From contig CAYYRN010000004.1 in the NCBI GenBank assembly GCA_964474295.1, forward strand, positions 8,650 through 72,649: a stretch of 64,000 nucleotides of DNA. Reading direction: 5' to 3'. Positions 34,864 through 43,449 of the stretch are shown piece after piece; position 1 is the stretch's first letter; the number at the start of each line of letters is the position of its first letter. The notes beneath the pieces are model-generated. The model did not search any database. It was not told where the DNA came from and worked only from the letters and a program-made list of their open reading frames with translations. A program made the translations under genes and the position numbers. The stretch is from SIG575 sp964474295 (lineage in GTDB: Bacteria; Bacillota; Clostridia; Oscillospirales; Acutalibacteraceae).

Positions 34864-35133
34864 ATGAATAAGACAGAATTGGTTGCAGCAGTTGCAGAAA
34901 AAGGTTTTTCAAAGAAAGATGCTGAAAAAGCAGTAGCAGCAGTTTTCGGTTCAATTGAGGAAGCACTCAAAGCAGGCGATAAAGTACAGCTTATCGGCTT
35001 CGGTACATTTGAAGTTCGTGAGCGTGCGGCAAAACAGGGACGTAACCCCAGAACAGGCGAAGCTATGACATTTGAAGCATCAAAAGTTCCCGCATTTAAA
35101 GCAGGCGCTTCGCTTAAAGCAGCAGTTAAATAA
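34864..35133 (+). CDS. hup: HU-family DNA-binding protein
   Basis: An 89-residue basic protein with the HU signature GFGTFEVRERAAKQGRNPRTGE, cited in part as GRNPRTGEAM, and the family start MNKTELVAAVAEK. It bends and compacts DNA as a homodimer. ATG 34864 follows TGGAGGAAAAAGCAA. It lies between mazG and rqcP, as in many Clostridia, and is closed by its own terminator. Confidence 0.96.
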   Translation: MNKTELVAAVAEKGFSKKDAEKAVAAVFGSIEEALKAGDKVQLIGFGTFEVRERAAKQGRNPRTGEAMTFEASKVPAFKAGASLKAAVK

Positions 35134-35153
35134 TTTGTTTATTGCTATCAACG

Positions 35154-35184
35154 GGGGCAGCCAAACGGCTGTCCCTTGATTTTT
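35154..35184 (+). terminator. Terminator after the HU gene
   Basis: GGGGCAGCC (35154-35162) pairs with GGCTGTCCC (35167-35175) around a four-base loop (one G-T pair), followed by TTGATTTTTA. Confidence 0.78.
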
Positions 35185-35210
35185 ACCGTGTTTTTTTCGG
35201 GAGGTTTGTT

Positions 35211-35456
35211 ATGAGACTCGATAAATATCTCAAGGTTTCACGTCTTATAAAAAGACGTACGGTTGCAAACGAGGTTTGCGATGCAAAGCACGTTTCGGTC
35301 AACGGCAAGGTTGCAAGAGCTTCTTACGATGTTAAAGTCGGGGATGTAATCGAAATTCAGATGGGTTCCAACTTGACAAAAGCAGAGGTTCTTAACGTAA
35401 GCGAACACGCAACAAAAAATGACGCACCGTTGATGTACAAAATTATCAATAATTGA
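35211..35456 (+). CDS. rqcP: S4-domain RNA-binding protein RqcP (YabO)
   Basis: An 81-residue protein that is almost entirely an S4 domain (MRLDKYLKVSRLIKRRT, HVSVNGKVARASYDVKVGD). RqcP joins RqcH at stalled 50S subunits and helps add alanine tails in ribosome quality control. The position between mazG/HU and yabP matches yabO of B. subtilis. ATG 35211 follows GGGAGGTTTGTT. Confidence 0.93.
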   Translation: MRLDKYLKVSRLIKRRTVANEVCDAKHVSVNGKVARASYDVKVGDVIEIQMGSNLTKAEVLNVSEHATKNDAPLMYKIINN

Positions 35457-35526
35457 ATAAAAAATCTTCTTGCCGAATATATTTTACAATGATGTTCCGA
35501 TATTTTGTGCAAGGAGTTTTTTATTT

Positions 35527-35802
35527 ATGGATGAAAAAAGGATAAAAATGCCGCATAATCTTGTAATGGAGGACAGACGCAGCCTTTCGATAACCGGTGT
35601 TTGCGATGTTGACAGTTTTGACGAAAGCACGATAATAGTTTTTACCGATTTGGGAGAGCTTACCGTAAGGGGAGAAGACCTGCACATCAAAAACCTTAAT
35701 ATAGAAGCGGGCGAGGTTTCTCTCGAAGGCAAAATTTCTTCGCTTGCGTATGCCGAAAATGCGGCAAAGCAAACGGGTTTCTTCGGCAGAGTTTTCAGGT
35801 GA
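35527..35802 (+). CDS. yabP: Sporulation protein YabP
   Basis: A 91-residue strand-rich protein with the YabP/YqfC signature (RRSLSITGVCDVDSFDES, LTVRGEDLHIKNLNIEAGEV cited in part as GEDLHIKNLNIEAGEV, and LEGKI). YabP is needed for spore formation in Bacillus, where its gene is read in the mother cell. ATG follows AAGGAG at ten bases. It is followed at once by yabQ, which supports a spore-forming ancestry. Confidence 0.93.
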   Translation: MDEKRIKMPHNLVMEDRRSLSITGVCDVDSFDESTIIVFTDLGELTVRGEDLHIKNLNIEAGEVSLEGKISSLAYAENAAKQTGFFGRVFR

Positions 35803-35807
35803 TGTGA

Positions 35808-36293
35808 ATGTATCTTGACACTATCGGTGAGCAAGGCCGCCTTTTCCTTTATTCCTGCGGTTTCGGATTTTTTCTTTCGGCTTTGTTTGACGTTTTTGAA
35901 TTTGCGGGAGAATTTTTGCCGAGAAGAAAAACGGTGTATATTGTTCGCGATGTTTTGTATATGGTTTTATGCACGTTTCTTCTTTTCTTTTTCAATTTGG
36001 CGGCAGATGACGGCAGATTCAAATTCTATATTTACGCGTCCTCCGCAATAGGCTGGCTTGTGTATTATTTTTCACTCGGCTTTTTTACAAGAAGCATAAG
36101 AAAAACAATTTCAACGCTTGTCAGACGTTGTTTTGTTAAAATTAAAAAGCTGATTTCATCAATTATATTGAAATTGAAAGAAAAAAGAGTAAAAAAATCA
36201 AAAAAAAATAAAATTTCCTCAAATTTACTATTGCAAGATAATGAAAAGTTGTTGTATAATAAGAAAGAAAATTCGGACGAAAGGAAAGGTTGA
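35808..36293 (+). CDS. yabQ: Spore cortex biosynthesis protein YabQ
   Basis: A 161-residue membrane protein with three hydrophobic helices (LFLYSCGFGFFLSALFDVFEF, cited in part; VLYMVLCTFLLFFF; GWLVYYFSLGFF) and a long Lys-rich cytoplasmic tail. The N-terminal part matches YabQ, needed for spore cortex in B. subtilis. It follows yabP by five bases. Its A-rich 3' end contains the promoter for divIC. Confidence 0.9.
   Translation: MYLDTIGEQGRLFLYSCGFGFFLSALFDVFEFAGEFLPRRKTVYIVRDVLYMVLCTFLLFFFNLAADDGRFKFYIYASSAIGWLVYYFSLGFFTRSIRKTISTLVRRCFVKIKKLISSIILKLKEKRVKKSKKNKISSNLLLQDNEKLLYNKKENSDERKG
36231..36260 (+). promoter_or_regulatory. Promoter of divIC inside the end of yabQ
   Basis: TTGCAA at 36231-36236 and TATAAT at 36255-36260 are 18 bases apart. 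It would allow divIC to be expressed in growing cells apart from the sporulation genes. Confidence 0.65.
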
Positions 36294-36301
36294 GGAAATT
36301 T

Positions 36302-36583
36302 ATGAAATCGTTTTTTCAAAAAAGAAGTTTCATTCTTATCGTTGCCTCAATTGCTTTCGTTTGCTTTTCTGTTGTGCTGATTGTCAATCTTACAAACACT
36401 GCGGTTGAAAAGAAAAAAGAGTATGAAAGCGTTTCGAGAAAGTTAGAAGAAGAAAGCTCGGAAAACGAAGAACTCGAAAAAGAACTGAAAAACGGAATCA
36501 GCGAAGAAGAAAAGGAATATATCGCCCGTGATGAATTGGGTTATATTTTACCCGGAGAGCACGTCTATGCCGATGCTTCTTAA
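36302..36583 (+). CDS. divIC: Septum formation initiator DivIC/FtsB family
   Basis: The 93-residue protein has a short cytoplasmic basic start, one membrane helix (FILIVASIAFVCFSVVLIV) and a coiled coil (KKKEYESVSRKLEEESSENEELEKELKN, cited in part as ESSENEELEKELKN), ending in the DivIC-type ARDELGYILPGEHVY. It bridges FtsL and DivIB in the divisome. ATG 36302 follows GAGGAAATTT; a TTG at 36290 lies ahead of that site. Position after yabQ matches B. subtilis. Confidence 0.92.
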   Translation: MKSFFQKRSFILIVASIAFVCFSVVLIVNLTNTAVEKKKEYESVSRKLEEESSENEELEKELKNGISEEEKEYIARDELGYILPGEHVYADAS

Positions 36584-36629
36584 AGGGTGTTAAGTATAAA
36601 AACATTTTTCGGAGGAAGACAGTTAATTT

Positions 36630-37073
36630 ATGCAGTTAGAAATCGGAACAATCTGTGAAGGCAAAGTAAGCGGAATCACAAATTTCGGGGCATTTATTTC
36701 TTTGCCCGGCGGAAAAACGGGAATGGTACATATCTCTGAGGTATCCAACAAGTTTATCAAGGATATCAGAGAGGTTCTTACGGAAAACCAAGATGTTAAG
36801 GTGAAGATTATTTCCATCGGTGAAGACGGTAAAATCAGCCTTTCCATCAAGCAGACCGAAAAGCAGGAGGAAAGGCCGAGAAAGCCGAGAACTCCCCGAA
36901 ATGCCGATGTTTGGCAGGGCGGAAAAAACGAACCCAAAGAGAATATGTCATTTGAAGATATGATGGCAAAGTTCAAGCAGGTTAGTGATGAAAAAATGAC
37001 TGACCTGAAACGTTCCAAGGAATCAAAGCACGGCGGCTTTTCAAGAGGCGCTCGAAAAGGTCAGAACGGCTGA
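36630..37073 (+). CDS. yabR: S1-domain RNA-binding protein (YabR-like)
   Basis: The 147-residue protein has one S1 domain at residues 1-75 (GTICEGKVSGITNFGAFI, KTGMVHISEVS, GKISLSIKQ) and a basic, disordered tail ending SRGARKGQNG. It is the YabR/general stress protein 13-like member that follows divIC in Firmicutes, thought to bind the 30S subunit or RNA. ATG follows CGGAGGAAGACAG at a rather long spacing of about twelve bases. Confidence 0.9.
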   Translation: MQLEIGTICEGKVSGITNFGAFISLPGGKTGMVHISEVSNKFIKDIREVLTENQDVKVKIISIGEDGKISLSIKQTEKQEERPRKPRTPRNADVWQGGKNEPKENMSFEDMMAKFKQVSDEKMTDLKRSKESKHGGFSRGARKGQNG

Positions 37074-37126
37074 TATTTTCGGATTTTTTGTACACAATAA
37101 TGTTTGTTAAGAAAGGAAGTTTTAAA

Positions 37127-37330
37127 ATGCAAAACGTAAATAAAGAAATGCTCATCGGGGATATTCTCGATAATGCACCCGATACGGCACAGTTTTTCCT
37201 TGCAATGGGAATGCACTGTCTCGGCTGTCCCTCGGCAAGAGGGGAAAGCATTGAACAGGCTTGTATGGTTCACGGAACCGATGCGGATGAGCTTGTGAAA
37301 AACATCAACGATTTTCTTGCAAAAAAATAA
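37127..37330 (+). CDS. DUF1858-domain protein
   Basis: A 67-residue protein with the DUF1858 pattern: ILDNAPDTAQFFLAMGMHCLGCPSARGESIEQAC, where CLGC and a later Cys are conserved (quoted parts: MGMHCLGCPSA). Related domains appear with hybrid-cluster and NrfA-linked redox proteins, but the function is not known. ATG 37127 follows AAAGGAAG. It precedes a terminator. Confidence 0.87.
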   Translation: MQNVNKEMLIGDILDNAPDTAQFFLAMGMHCLGCPSARGESIEQACMVHGTDADELVKNINDFLAKK

Positions 37331-37344
37331 TTCGATTTTATGCG

Positions 37345-37380
37345 AAGCCGTAAAAAACGCAAGTTTTTTACGGCTCTTTT
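37345..37380 (+). terminator. Terminator after the DUF1858 gene, recurrent palindrome
   Basis: AGCCGTAAAAAA (37345-37356) pairs with TTTTTTACGGCT (37363-37374), followed by CTTTTC. Its 22-base core is the exact reverse complement of the core of the terminator at 52711-52740. Confidence 0.88.
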
Positions 37381-37385
37381 CATAC

Positions 37386-37414
37386 TTGAAGAAGAATATC
37401 TTTTATGGTATAAT
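37386..37414 (+). promoter_or_regulatory. Promoter of trmN6-rsmI
   Basis: TTGAAG at 37386-37391 and TATAAT at 37409-37414 are 17 bases apart, directly after the terminator. Confidence 0.72.
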
Positions 37415-37442
37415 TAAAGCATCACATTTACGGGTGGAGTTT

Positions 37443-38168
37443 ATGGAAGTTTCATCAACAAAAACCGAATATTTGGGCAACGGCATCACAGCCGTGGTGT
37501 CCGAGGAGCATACATTCGGCACGGATGCCGTTTTGCTCTGCAATTTTTCCGAGGCAAAACGTAAAGACGTTTGTTGCGATTTGGGTACGGGATGCGGGAT
37601 AATTCCGCTTTTGTGGCTGAGAGACGAAATGATAAATCCTGTTACCGCCGTTGAAATTCAAAAAAACGCCTGTCTGCTTGTTGAAAAGGCGATTTCACTA
37701 AACGGACTTCAAGAACGTCTTGAAATTGTCAATTGCGATTTGCGTGAACATTGTGAGCATCTTCCGAGCGGCAAATTTTCTCTGGTCACGTTTAATCCCC
37801 CGTATTTTTCGGAAAGCTCCGGTATGGCAAGTCCGAATGAAAGCGTAAGAATTGCAAGGCATGAGATTATGTCGGATATTTTCGAGGGTGCGAAATGTGC
37901 CGCTTACATTTTAAAATACGGCGGAAGATTTTGCGTTTGCCACCGTCCCGAAAGACTTGCGGATGTTTTTGAAGCGATGAGAAAAAACGGCATTGAACCT
38001 AAACGTATGGCATTTTGCCGAAGAAAAAGCGGTATGAAACCGTTTTTGGTTCTTGTTGAGGGCAAAAAAGGCGGGAAGTGCGGTTTAAAGGTAGAAGAAG
38101 AAATTATCTTGACTGATGAAAACGGAAATTACAAGGATGCTTTTTACGGCGTCTATGAGGAGAAGTGA
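37443..38168 (+). CDS. tRNA1(Val) (adenine-N6)-methyltransferase-like protein (YabB group)
   Basis: The 241-residue protein is a class I SAM-dependent methyltransferase: DLGTGCGIIPLLW (motif I, about residue 50) and FNPPYF (motif IV, the N6-adenine type). In E. coli the relative TrmN6 modifies A37 of tRNA1-Val; B. subtilis yabB sits before rsmI, as here. The specific target in this species is inferred. ATG 37443 follows GGGTGGAGTTT and agrees with the promoter; an earlier in-frame start would precede the transcript start. Confidence 0.87.
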   Translation: MEVSSTKTEYLGNGITAVVSEEHTFGTDAVLLCNFSEAKRKDVCCDLGTGCGIIPLLWLRDEMINPVTAVEIQKNACLLVEKAISLNGLQERLEIVNCDLREHCEHLPSGKFSLVTFNPPYFSESSGMASPNESVRIARHEIMSDIFEGAKCAAYILKYGGRFCVCHRPERLADVFEAMRKNGIEPKRMAFCRRKSGMKPFLVLVEGKKGGKCGLKVEEEIILTDENGNYKDAFYGVYEEK

Positions 38169-38169
38169 A

Positions 38170-38991
38170 ATGGGAAAGCTTTATGTTGTGGGAACTCCGA
38201 TAGGAAATTTGGGGGATTTTTCACCGAGAGCCGTAAAAACGTTGGAAGATTGCGATTTTATTGCGGCAGAAGACACAAGGGTAACGCTTAAAATTTTAAA
38301 TCATTTCGGAATAAAAAAGCCGATGGTGAGCTATTTTGAACATAACAGAACCGAACAGGGCGAAAAAATAATTGCAAGGCTTTTGTCGGGTGAGGTTTGT
38401 TCACTTGTTACGGATGCGGGTATGCCCGCAATTTCCGATCCCGGTGAGGATTTGGTCAGAGCGTGTCACGAAAACGGTATTGAGGTTGAATCCGTTCCGG
38501 GGCCGTGTGCTTTTTCAACGGCTCTTGCCATATCGGGAATGTCAAGCGGACGTTTTACCTTTGAAGGTTTTTTGAGTGTGACTAAAAACAGCCGCCGTGA
38601 GCATCTTTTGTCACTCAAAGATGAAAAAAGGACAATGATTTTTTACGAAGCTCCGCATAAGCTTGCCGCAACTTTAAAGGATATGTATGAAAATTTCGGA
38701 GAAAGAAAAATCGCTATTGTAAGGGAGCTTACAAAGGTTCATGAGGAGGTTATCAGAACAACGTTTTCGCAGGCTGTCAAAGATTACGGCGACGGCAGTC
38801 TAAAAGGCGAAATCGTTTTGATAATAGAGGGAAAAAAGGAAGAAAAAAAGCTTTTTACACTTGAAGAAGCGGTAAAAATCGCACTTGATAAAATTTCGGA
38901 AGGCTTTTCAAAAAACGAGAGTGCTAAATTTGCCGCAAAGGTAACGGGAATTAAAAAGAGTGATATATACAATGTTTTGACGGAGGAATAA
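38170..38991 (+). CDS. rsmI: 16S rRNA (cytidine-1402-2'-O)-methyltransferase RsmI
   Basis: The 273-residue protein has the tetrapyrrole methylase-fold signature of RsmI: YVVGTPIGNLGDFSPRA, AAEDTRVTLKIL, TDAGMPAISDPG and VPGPCAFSTALAISG. It methylates the ribose of C1402 in 16S rRNA, near the P site. ATG 38170 lies one base after the trmN6 stop with GAGGAGAAGTGAA upstream. This pair is conserved in Firmicutes. Confidence 0.95.
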   Translation: MGKLYVVGTPIGNLGDFSPRAVKTLEDCDFIAAEDTRVTLKILNHFGIKKPMVSYFEHNRTEQGEKIIARLLSGEVCSLVTDAGMPAISDPGEDLVRACHENGIEVESVPGPCAFSTALAISGMSSGRFTFEGFLSVTKNSRREHLLSLKDEKRTMIFYEAPHKLAATLKDMYENFGERKIAIVRELTKVHEEVIRTTFSQAVKDYGDGSLKGEIVLIIEGKKEEKKLFTLEEAVKIALDKISEGFSKNESAKFAAKVTGIKKSDIYNVLTEE

Positions 38992-38994
38992 AAT

Positions 38995-39615
38995 ATGCAG
39001 GCTTTTGTTGATTATGTTAAAGAATATTGGGTTTTGTTCGTGATTCTCGCCGTAGCTTTAATTGCGTTGTTTTTTGTAACGTCAAAGGCATCGGCGGCGG
39101 TTGCGAAATCTAAAAAAGAAAAAGAAATATTGATAAAAAAGCTTGACCGTATGAAAATGCTCAGAGAAAATTATTCCGAGCTTACCGAAGAAAAAATACT
39201 CTCCGACAGCGGTGAAAATCTTCTTGACGGCGTAAGAGAAAACATACAGTACCGAATTGAAAAAGATGAGGATATGAATGACTCGTTTGAAAAGCTCAGG
39301 GAGGAGGAAAAGCTCGTTTATGCTTTTTCCTACTTTCTTGAAGAAGCGGAAAAATCACCGTCGGAGTTTTTCAGAAATTTTACAAAGCCGCTTACACCCT
39401 ATACCGTAAAAGCCTGTGACCTTTTGCTCGGCGGTGAAGCAGCACGGGCTGTCAAAAAAGAATATAACGGCTTTGACGAAGAAAACGAAACGGCTTCGCT
39501 AATAGAAACGGAAATCGAAAAACTTGACGAAAAAATTAAATCCGAATTGGACATTGCCTCGGCAAAATCGGCGGGTGCGGATTTCATAAAGAAAAATGTC
39601 TCGCAATTTGTATGA
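38995..39615 (+). CDS. Membrane-anchored helical protein of unknown function
   Basis: Not recognised. The 206-residue protein has one N-terminal membrane helix (WVLFVILAVALIALFFVTS) and a charged, mainly helical remainder with many Glu and Lys. There is no signal cleavage site, and the Lys-rich KSKKEKEILIKKLDRMKM after the helix suggests that the bulk is cytoplasmic. It starts three bases after rsmI and so is probably in that operon. No enzyme motif is visible. Confidence 0.72.
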   Translation: MQAFVDYVKEYWVLFVILAVALIALFFVTSKASAAVAKSKKEKEILIKKLDRMKMLRENYSELTEEKILSDSGENLLDGVRENIQYRIEKDEDMNDSFEKLREEEKLVYAFSYFLEEAEKSPSEFFRNFTKPLTPYTVKACDLLLGGEAARAVKKEYNGFDEENETASLIETEIEKLDEKIKSELDIASAKSAGADFIKKNVSQFV

Positions 39616-39665
39616 TTTGTTCACAAATTTTTTATATCAAATTGAAGTGAATGTCGATTTTAATG

Positions 39666-39694
39666 TTGATTAAGGTTTATAAATGATGTATAAT
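39666..39694 (+). promoter_or_regulatory. Promoter of the 39.7-44 kb membrane cluster
   Basis: TTGATT at 39666-39671 and TATAAT at 39689-39694 are 17 bases apart, 50 bases before the TTG start at 39744. Confidence 0.72.
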
Positions 39695-39743
39695 ATTAGG
39701 TAATATAATCAGTTGCTTTAGCGATAAGATTGGAGGAATATTT

Positions 39744-41348
39744 TTGGACGATAACAAAGAAAAAGACCTGCAAGGTGAAGAAGTGTCGGCAACACCCGAA
39801 AACGGCTTGACCGAAGAAAATGTCGAAACACTTTCCGAACAGGAAAAGGAAACAGTCGGTGAAATTCTTGAAAATCTGAAGAATAACGACGAAACCGCCG
39901 CCGTGACCGATTGGGACGGACTTGCCGAAGTCGGCGGAAGTGACAATTCGATAATAGAAACGGAGAATGAGGAAAATTCCGTTTCTCGGCAGGAAGATGA
40001 GACGTCAGACGGCGAAGCGGAACTTGAGGAGGATCACCGCTGTCTTAATTGCGGCAAAAGAGAAAGATTCACCGAAATCAGTGAGGATTACCCGTTTTGC
40101 AAAGTCTGCCGTGAAAGTATGAAAAAAACACATATGAATTTCTGGGGTGTTATTTCTTTCATCTTTATGGTTTTTATGGGTGTTATAGCAGTCGTTTGGG
40201 GCATATATGCCGTGGCAACCGCAATTCCCGTTGTCAAGGGTGACGTTTATATGTCGCAGGGCAAGTATTCGTCGGCAATAAGCTGCTATGAAGAAGCGAT
40301 TTCTTCAATCGAAAGCCTTAATTCGGAAACGGGAAGCGAGGAAGAGCTTTTCGATGTCGGTGATAAGACTTATGCGAAAATAATTCGTGCTTACTGTAAT
40401 CAGGGTACACCGACATACGCTCAAAATTACTATGCACAGCTTGCCGAAACGGGTGCTTTTGACAAAGCCAAGTATAAGGATGTAAGCACTTATTACGATG
40501 TTTACGAAAAAATGATTGACACTTACGCCTCTTTGCAAGAGGATTATGCCGAGGAGCTTAATACTTTGTATGCGGCGGAGAAAAAAGCGGATATAAGCGA
40601 AATTAAAGATGTTTTGGCTTCTCTTGAAAAGTTAAAGTCAGACGAAAACCTTGATAAATATATGGTGGCGTACTTCCAATATATTTACTGCTCGGTTGTC
40701 GATAATTCGCTTGATGAGGGAATAAAATATCTTCTCGAAATTAAGGAAGGCGGCAGAGCATACGAGTTTATTTATGCGGTTGAGCTTTGCACGTCTTATC
40801 TTGAAAAAGGCGAATACGAAAAAGCAGAGGCGGAGTGTTACGAGTCTCTCAAAGCAGCTCCCGAAAATATCGGAGTTTATCAATATCTTATGATGTCGAA
40901 GATAAGACAAGGCGATTACGATGCCGCACTCAAATTGGCGGATGAAGCGGAAAAACTTGCCGAAACAATTTATGCGGGTGAGTCGGAAAACGCTATGTCG
41001 TATTCAATTCCTATGGAAGAAGCGATAGCTTACGCTCTCAAAGGCGAAGAAGAAAAAGCACTTTCCGCAATCGAAGAATCCTATGCACTCGGTAACGATA
41101 ACTCAAACTTAAACATTCGCATACTTCTTCATTACCTTTACCACGTAAAGGGAAATAAAACAACGAAGGATGAAGACGGAAACACCGTTTACGATGCAAA
41201 AGACCAGGCTTATGATGAGTCAATGAGCGTTATTTCGTATTACGGCTCATATTACGGCTTGAGTGTTTCGGATAATATTCAGGCAATTATGGACGGAAAG
41301 AAAACTCTTGAAGACGTGTTTGTAAAAGGGGAGGTTAATTGGCAATGA
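39744..41348 (+). CDS. Membrane protein with zinc-ribbon head and extracellular TPR-like repeats
   Basis: The 534-residue protein opens with about 95 acidic, low-complexity residues, then a zinc ribbon (CLNCGKRERF and CKVCRE, near residues 99-122), one membrane helix (FWGVISFIFMVFMGVIAVVWG, cited in part) and a long helical C-terminal part with TPR-like units (QGKYSSAISCYEEAI, KGEYEKAEAECYESLKAAPE, QGDYDAALKLADEAEKLAE). The TPR part should face outside the cell. TTG 39744 follows TTGGAGGAATATT. It overlaps or abuts the next gene. No family function is known; a scaffold for the following membrane proteins is an inference from position. Confidence 0.78.
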   Translation: MDDNKEKDLQGEEVSATPENGLTEENVETLSEQEKETVGEILENLKNNDETAAVTDWDGLAEVGGSDNSIIETENEENSVSRQEDETSDGEAELEEDHRCLNCGKRERFTEISEDYPFCKVCRESMKKTHMNFWGVISFIFMVFMGVIAVVWGIYAVATAIPVVKGDVYMSQGKYSSAISCYEEAISSIESLNSETGSEEELFDVGDKTYAKIIRAYCNQGTPTYAQNYYAQLAETGAFDKAKYKDVSTYYDVYEKMIDTYASLQEDYAEELNTLYAAEKKADISEIKDVLASLEKLKSDENLDKYMVAYFQYIYCSVVDNSLDEGIKYLLEIKEGGRAYEFIYAVELCTSYLEKGEYEKAEAECYESLKAAPENIGVYQYLMMSKIRQGDYDAALKLADEAEKLAETIYAGESENAMSYSIPMEEAIAYALKGEEEKALSAIEESYALGNDNSNLNIRILLHYLYHVKGNKTTKDEDGNTVYDAKDQAYDESMSVISYYGSYYGLSVSDNIQAIMDGKKTLEDVFVKGEVNWQ

Positions 41349-41863
41349 GATATATTAACGCAATAGTAAAAATTCTGACCTTTCCCGCAGGATTTTTAAG
41401 AGGATTTTGGGAACAGATTTTCTGTAAAATTTTCGGTGTTCCCGTGGAAAACAGAAAGTATTTTCAATTCAACGAAATGGCAGGCCACGTTGAACATGAG
41501 CCGTTGCCTACCGGTGCAAAAAGCTTTTGGTTCTGTTTTGTTCCGGGAATGATGATTTTCCTTGCAGGGCTTGTTTTTGCGGTGCCGTCGGTTATTAATT
41601 TGTTTTACCTTGATACGGCAAACATTTCGCTCAAGGTTATAAGCTATGCTTGTCTTTATCTTGCTTTTTGTATGTTTACAAACCTTTTCCCGTCACTTGA
41701 AGATGCTTTGATGATGTGGGAAAAATATAAAAAAATGGGAAAGGGTGCAAAAATTGTTTTTGCTCCCGGTGCGGCACTTATGTATGTCGGAGCTTATGCG
41801 GAAGGTATGGGTATAACATTCCTTACGAATCTTGCTCTGACGGCAGTGGTACTGTTTGTTTAA
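41345..41863 (+). CDS. Small integral membrane protein of unknown function
   Basis: A 172-residue protein with about four hydrophobic stretches (SFWFCFVPGMMIFLAGLVFAV, YACLYLAFCMFTNLF, AALMYVGAYAEGMGITF, with the last helix LTNLALTAVVLFV). The segment NEMAGHVEHEPLP precedes the first long helix and is striking, with two His residues. I do not recognise a family. ATG 41345 overlaps the end of the TPR gene by four bases, so the two are likely coupled; a TTG at 41339 is an alternative start. Confidence 0.7.
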   Translation: MRYINAIVKILTFPAGFLRGFWEQIFCKIFGVPVENRKYFQFNEMAGHVEHEPLPTGAKSFWFCFVPGMMIFLAGLVFAVPSVINLFYLDTANISLKVISYACLYLAFCMFTNLFPSLEDALMMWEKYKKMGKGAKIVFAPGAALMYVGAYAEGMGITFLTNLALTAVVLFV

Positions 41864-41886
41864 AAGATAAAAAATGAGGTGGAAAA

Positions 41887-42744
41887 ATGACAGGAGATTT
41901 TAAATCAGACGGCATTATGTTTTTGATAGCTCTCGGAGTTATCGTGTTTGTAATTGCCGAATCTGTGTTCTTTATCGTAAAGTCCTGGAAAAGAGCCAAA
42001 GAATTGGGAATTTCGGTTGAGACGCTTAAAAACACGGTTACATCAAGTGCCGTGTTCACTGTAGCTCCCGCAATTTCAATACTTGTAACGGTTTTTGCTC
42101 TTGCAAATTCGTTGGGTATTGTTCTTCCGTGGATAAGACTTTCGGTTATCGGTAACTTGGCATATGAAACAACGGCGGCACAAACTACTCTTGATTTTTG
42201 GGGAATATCTTTGAGTAAAGCTGTTGAAGACCCTCAGCAGTTTGCTACAATTGCCATTGCAATGACTGTCGGCAGCATTGCACCGCTTCTTTTGGTTCCT
42301 TTTGTATGCAAAAAGCTTCAAAAAAAGGTCGGCTCGGCTCTTCAGAAAACCTCTAAAGGCAGCAACCTCGGCGATATCATATCGGCTTCGGCTTTTATCG
42401 GTATTATTTCGGCTTTTGTTGCAAGGGAAATCAACGGTATGACTGTTGCAACTTCCGTTAAAGAAGTTGCGGGTGAGGTTGTTAAAGACGCACAGGGTAA
42501 CATAGAAAAAATCAAAACCATCACAGGCTCGGCAGGTGCGGTTTCAATACTTGTTCTTATCTGCTCGATGCTGTTTATGACAATTTTGAGCCTTGTCTGC
42601 AAAAAGTTTAAGCTTACAAAGCTGGAACCTTTTGCAATGCCGATTGCTATGTTTGCGGCTATGGCTATGGCGATTCTGTTTATGCATGTTTTGCCCGAAT
42701 CAATCACGGGAATGACATGGTATGAAATCGGAGCGGAGGTGTAA
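41887..42744 (+). CDS. DUF5058-like integral membrane protein
   Basis: The 285-residue protein has seven or so membrane helices. Its N-terminal half (AESVFFIVKSWKRAKELGIS, TVAPAISILVTVFALANSLG, PWIRLSVIGNLAYE) matches my memory of DUF5058, a family of putative transport proteins without known substrate. ATG follows TGAGGTGGAAAA. The next gene starts three bases after its stop, and the two probably form one complex. Confidence 0.72.
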   Translation: MTGDFKSDGIMFLIALGVIVFVIAESVFFIVKSWKRAKELGISVETLKNTVTSSAVFTVAPAISILVTVFALANSLGIVLPWIRLSVIGNLAYETTAAQTTLDFWGISLSKAVEDPQQFATIAIAMTVGSIAPLLLVPFVCKKLQKKVGSALQKTSKGSNLGDIISASAFIGIISAFVAREINGMTVATSVKEVAGEVVKDAQGNIEKIKTITGSAGAVSILVLICSMLFMTILSLVCKKFKLTKLEPFAMPIAMFAAMAMAILFMHVLPESITGMTWYEIGAEV

Positions 42745-42747
42745 CAA

Positions 42748-43437
42748 ATGGCTAAAGATAAGTTTATTAGTCCCGCCGAAAAGGATTATATTGACAGAGT
42801 TCATAAATGGGGCATTTTGTGGACAGTCGGTGCTGTTTTGATGCTTTTGAGCATTCCCGTTTTGATTTGTGTTAAGCTCGATGTACTTCCGCAGTTTGAT
42901 GCACTTAAAGTCGTTCTGCCTAAGCTTATGGGACTTTATTGGCTGACCGCAATTGTCGAGGTTTTTGCTTACGTTCCCATGCTCGGTGCAGGCGGCACAT
43001 ACCTTTCTTTTGTTACGGGCAACATCACAAACCTCAAGCTGCCCGTCGGTCTTAACGCAATGAACAGTGCAAAGGTAAAATCAAACACCGAGGAGGGCGA
43101 GGTTATTTCGACTATCGCTATCGGTGTTTCCGCAATCGTAACAACGGTTATTATAGCAGCCGGTGTTATTGTGTTCTCGATTTTCGTAAAGCCGGAGGTT
43201 CTTCAGTCACCTGCAATAAAGCCTGCATTTGACTTTGTTCTTCCCGCATTGTTCGGCGCACTTGCGGCAAGCTATTTTGAAAAGTACTGGAAGCTGATTA
43301 TTGTTCCCGTAATTGCGGGTGTGCTTGTTCTTCAGTTTATCGACCCCTCTATGGGTGCCGGCACTCTTATGTTTATTACAATCGTGGTTTCTCTTATTTC
43401 CGGTTTTGCAATGTTTAAGCTTAAATGGGTTAAGTAA
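42748..43437 (+). CDS. Integral membrane protein, partner of the DUF5058-like protein
   Basis: A 229-residue protein with six or seven hydrophobic helices (WGILWTVGAVLMLLSIPVLIC, VSAIVTTVIIAAGVIVFSIF, FVLPALFGALAAS, LIIVPVIAGVLVLQFI and LMFITIVVSLISGFAMF). A GAGGTYLSFVTGNITNLKLP loop is conserved-looking. No named family is recognised. It is three bases from the DUF5058-like gene and twelve from rpe. A two-subunit transporter is a reasonable inference; substrate unknown. Confidence 0.7.
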   Translation: MAKDKFISPAEKDYIDRVHKWGILWTVGAVLMLLSIPVLICVKLDVLPQFDALKVVLPKLMGLYWLTAIVEVFAYVPMLGAGGTYLSFVTGNITNLKLPVGLNAMNSAKVKSNTEEGEVISTIAIGVSAIVTTVIIAAGVIVFSIFVKPEVLQSPAIKPAFDFVLPALFGALAASYFEKYWKLIIVPVIAGVLVLQFIDPSMGAGTLMFITIVVSLISGFAMFKLKWVK

Positions 43438-43449
43438 GGATTTTTAACA

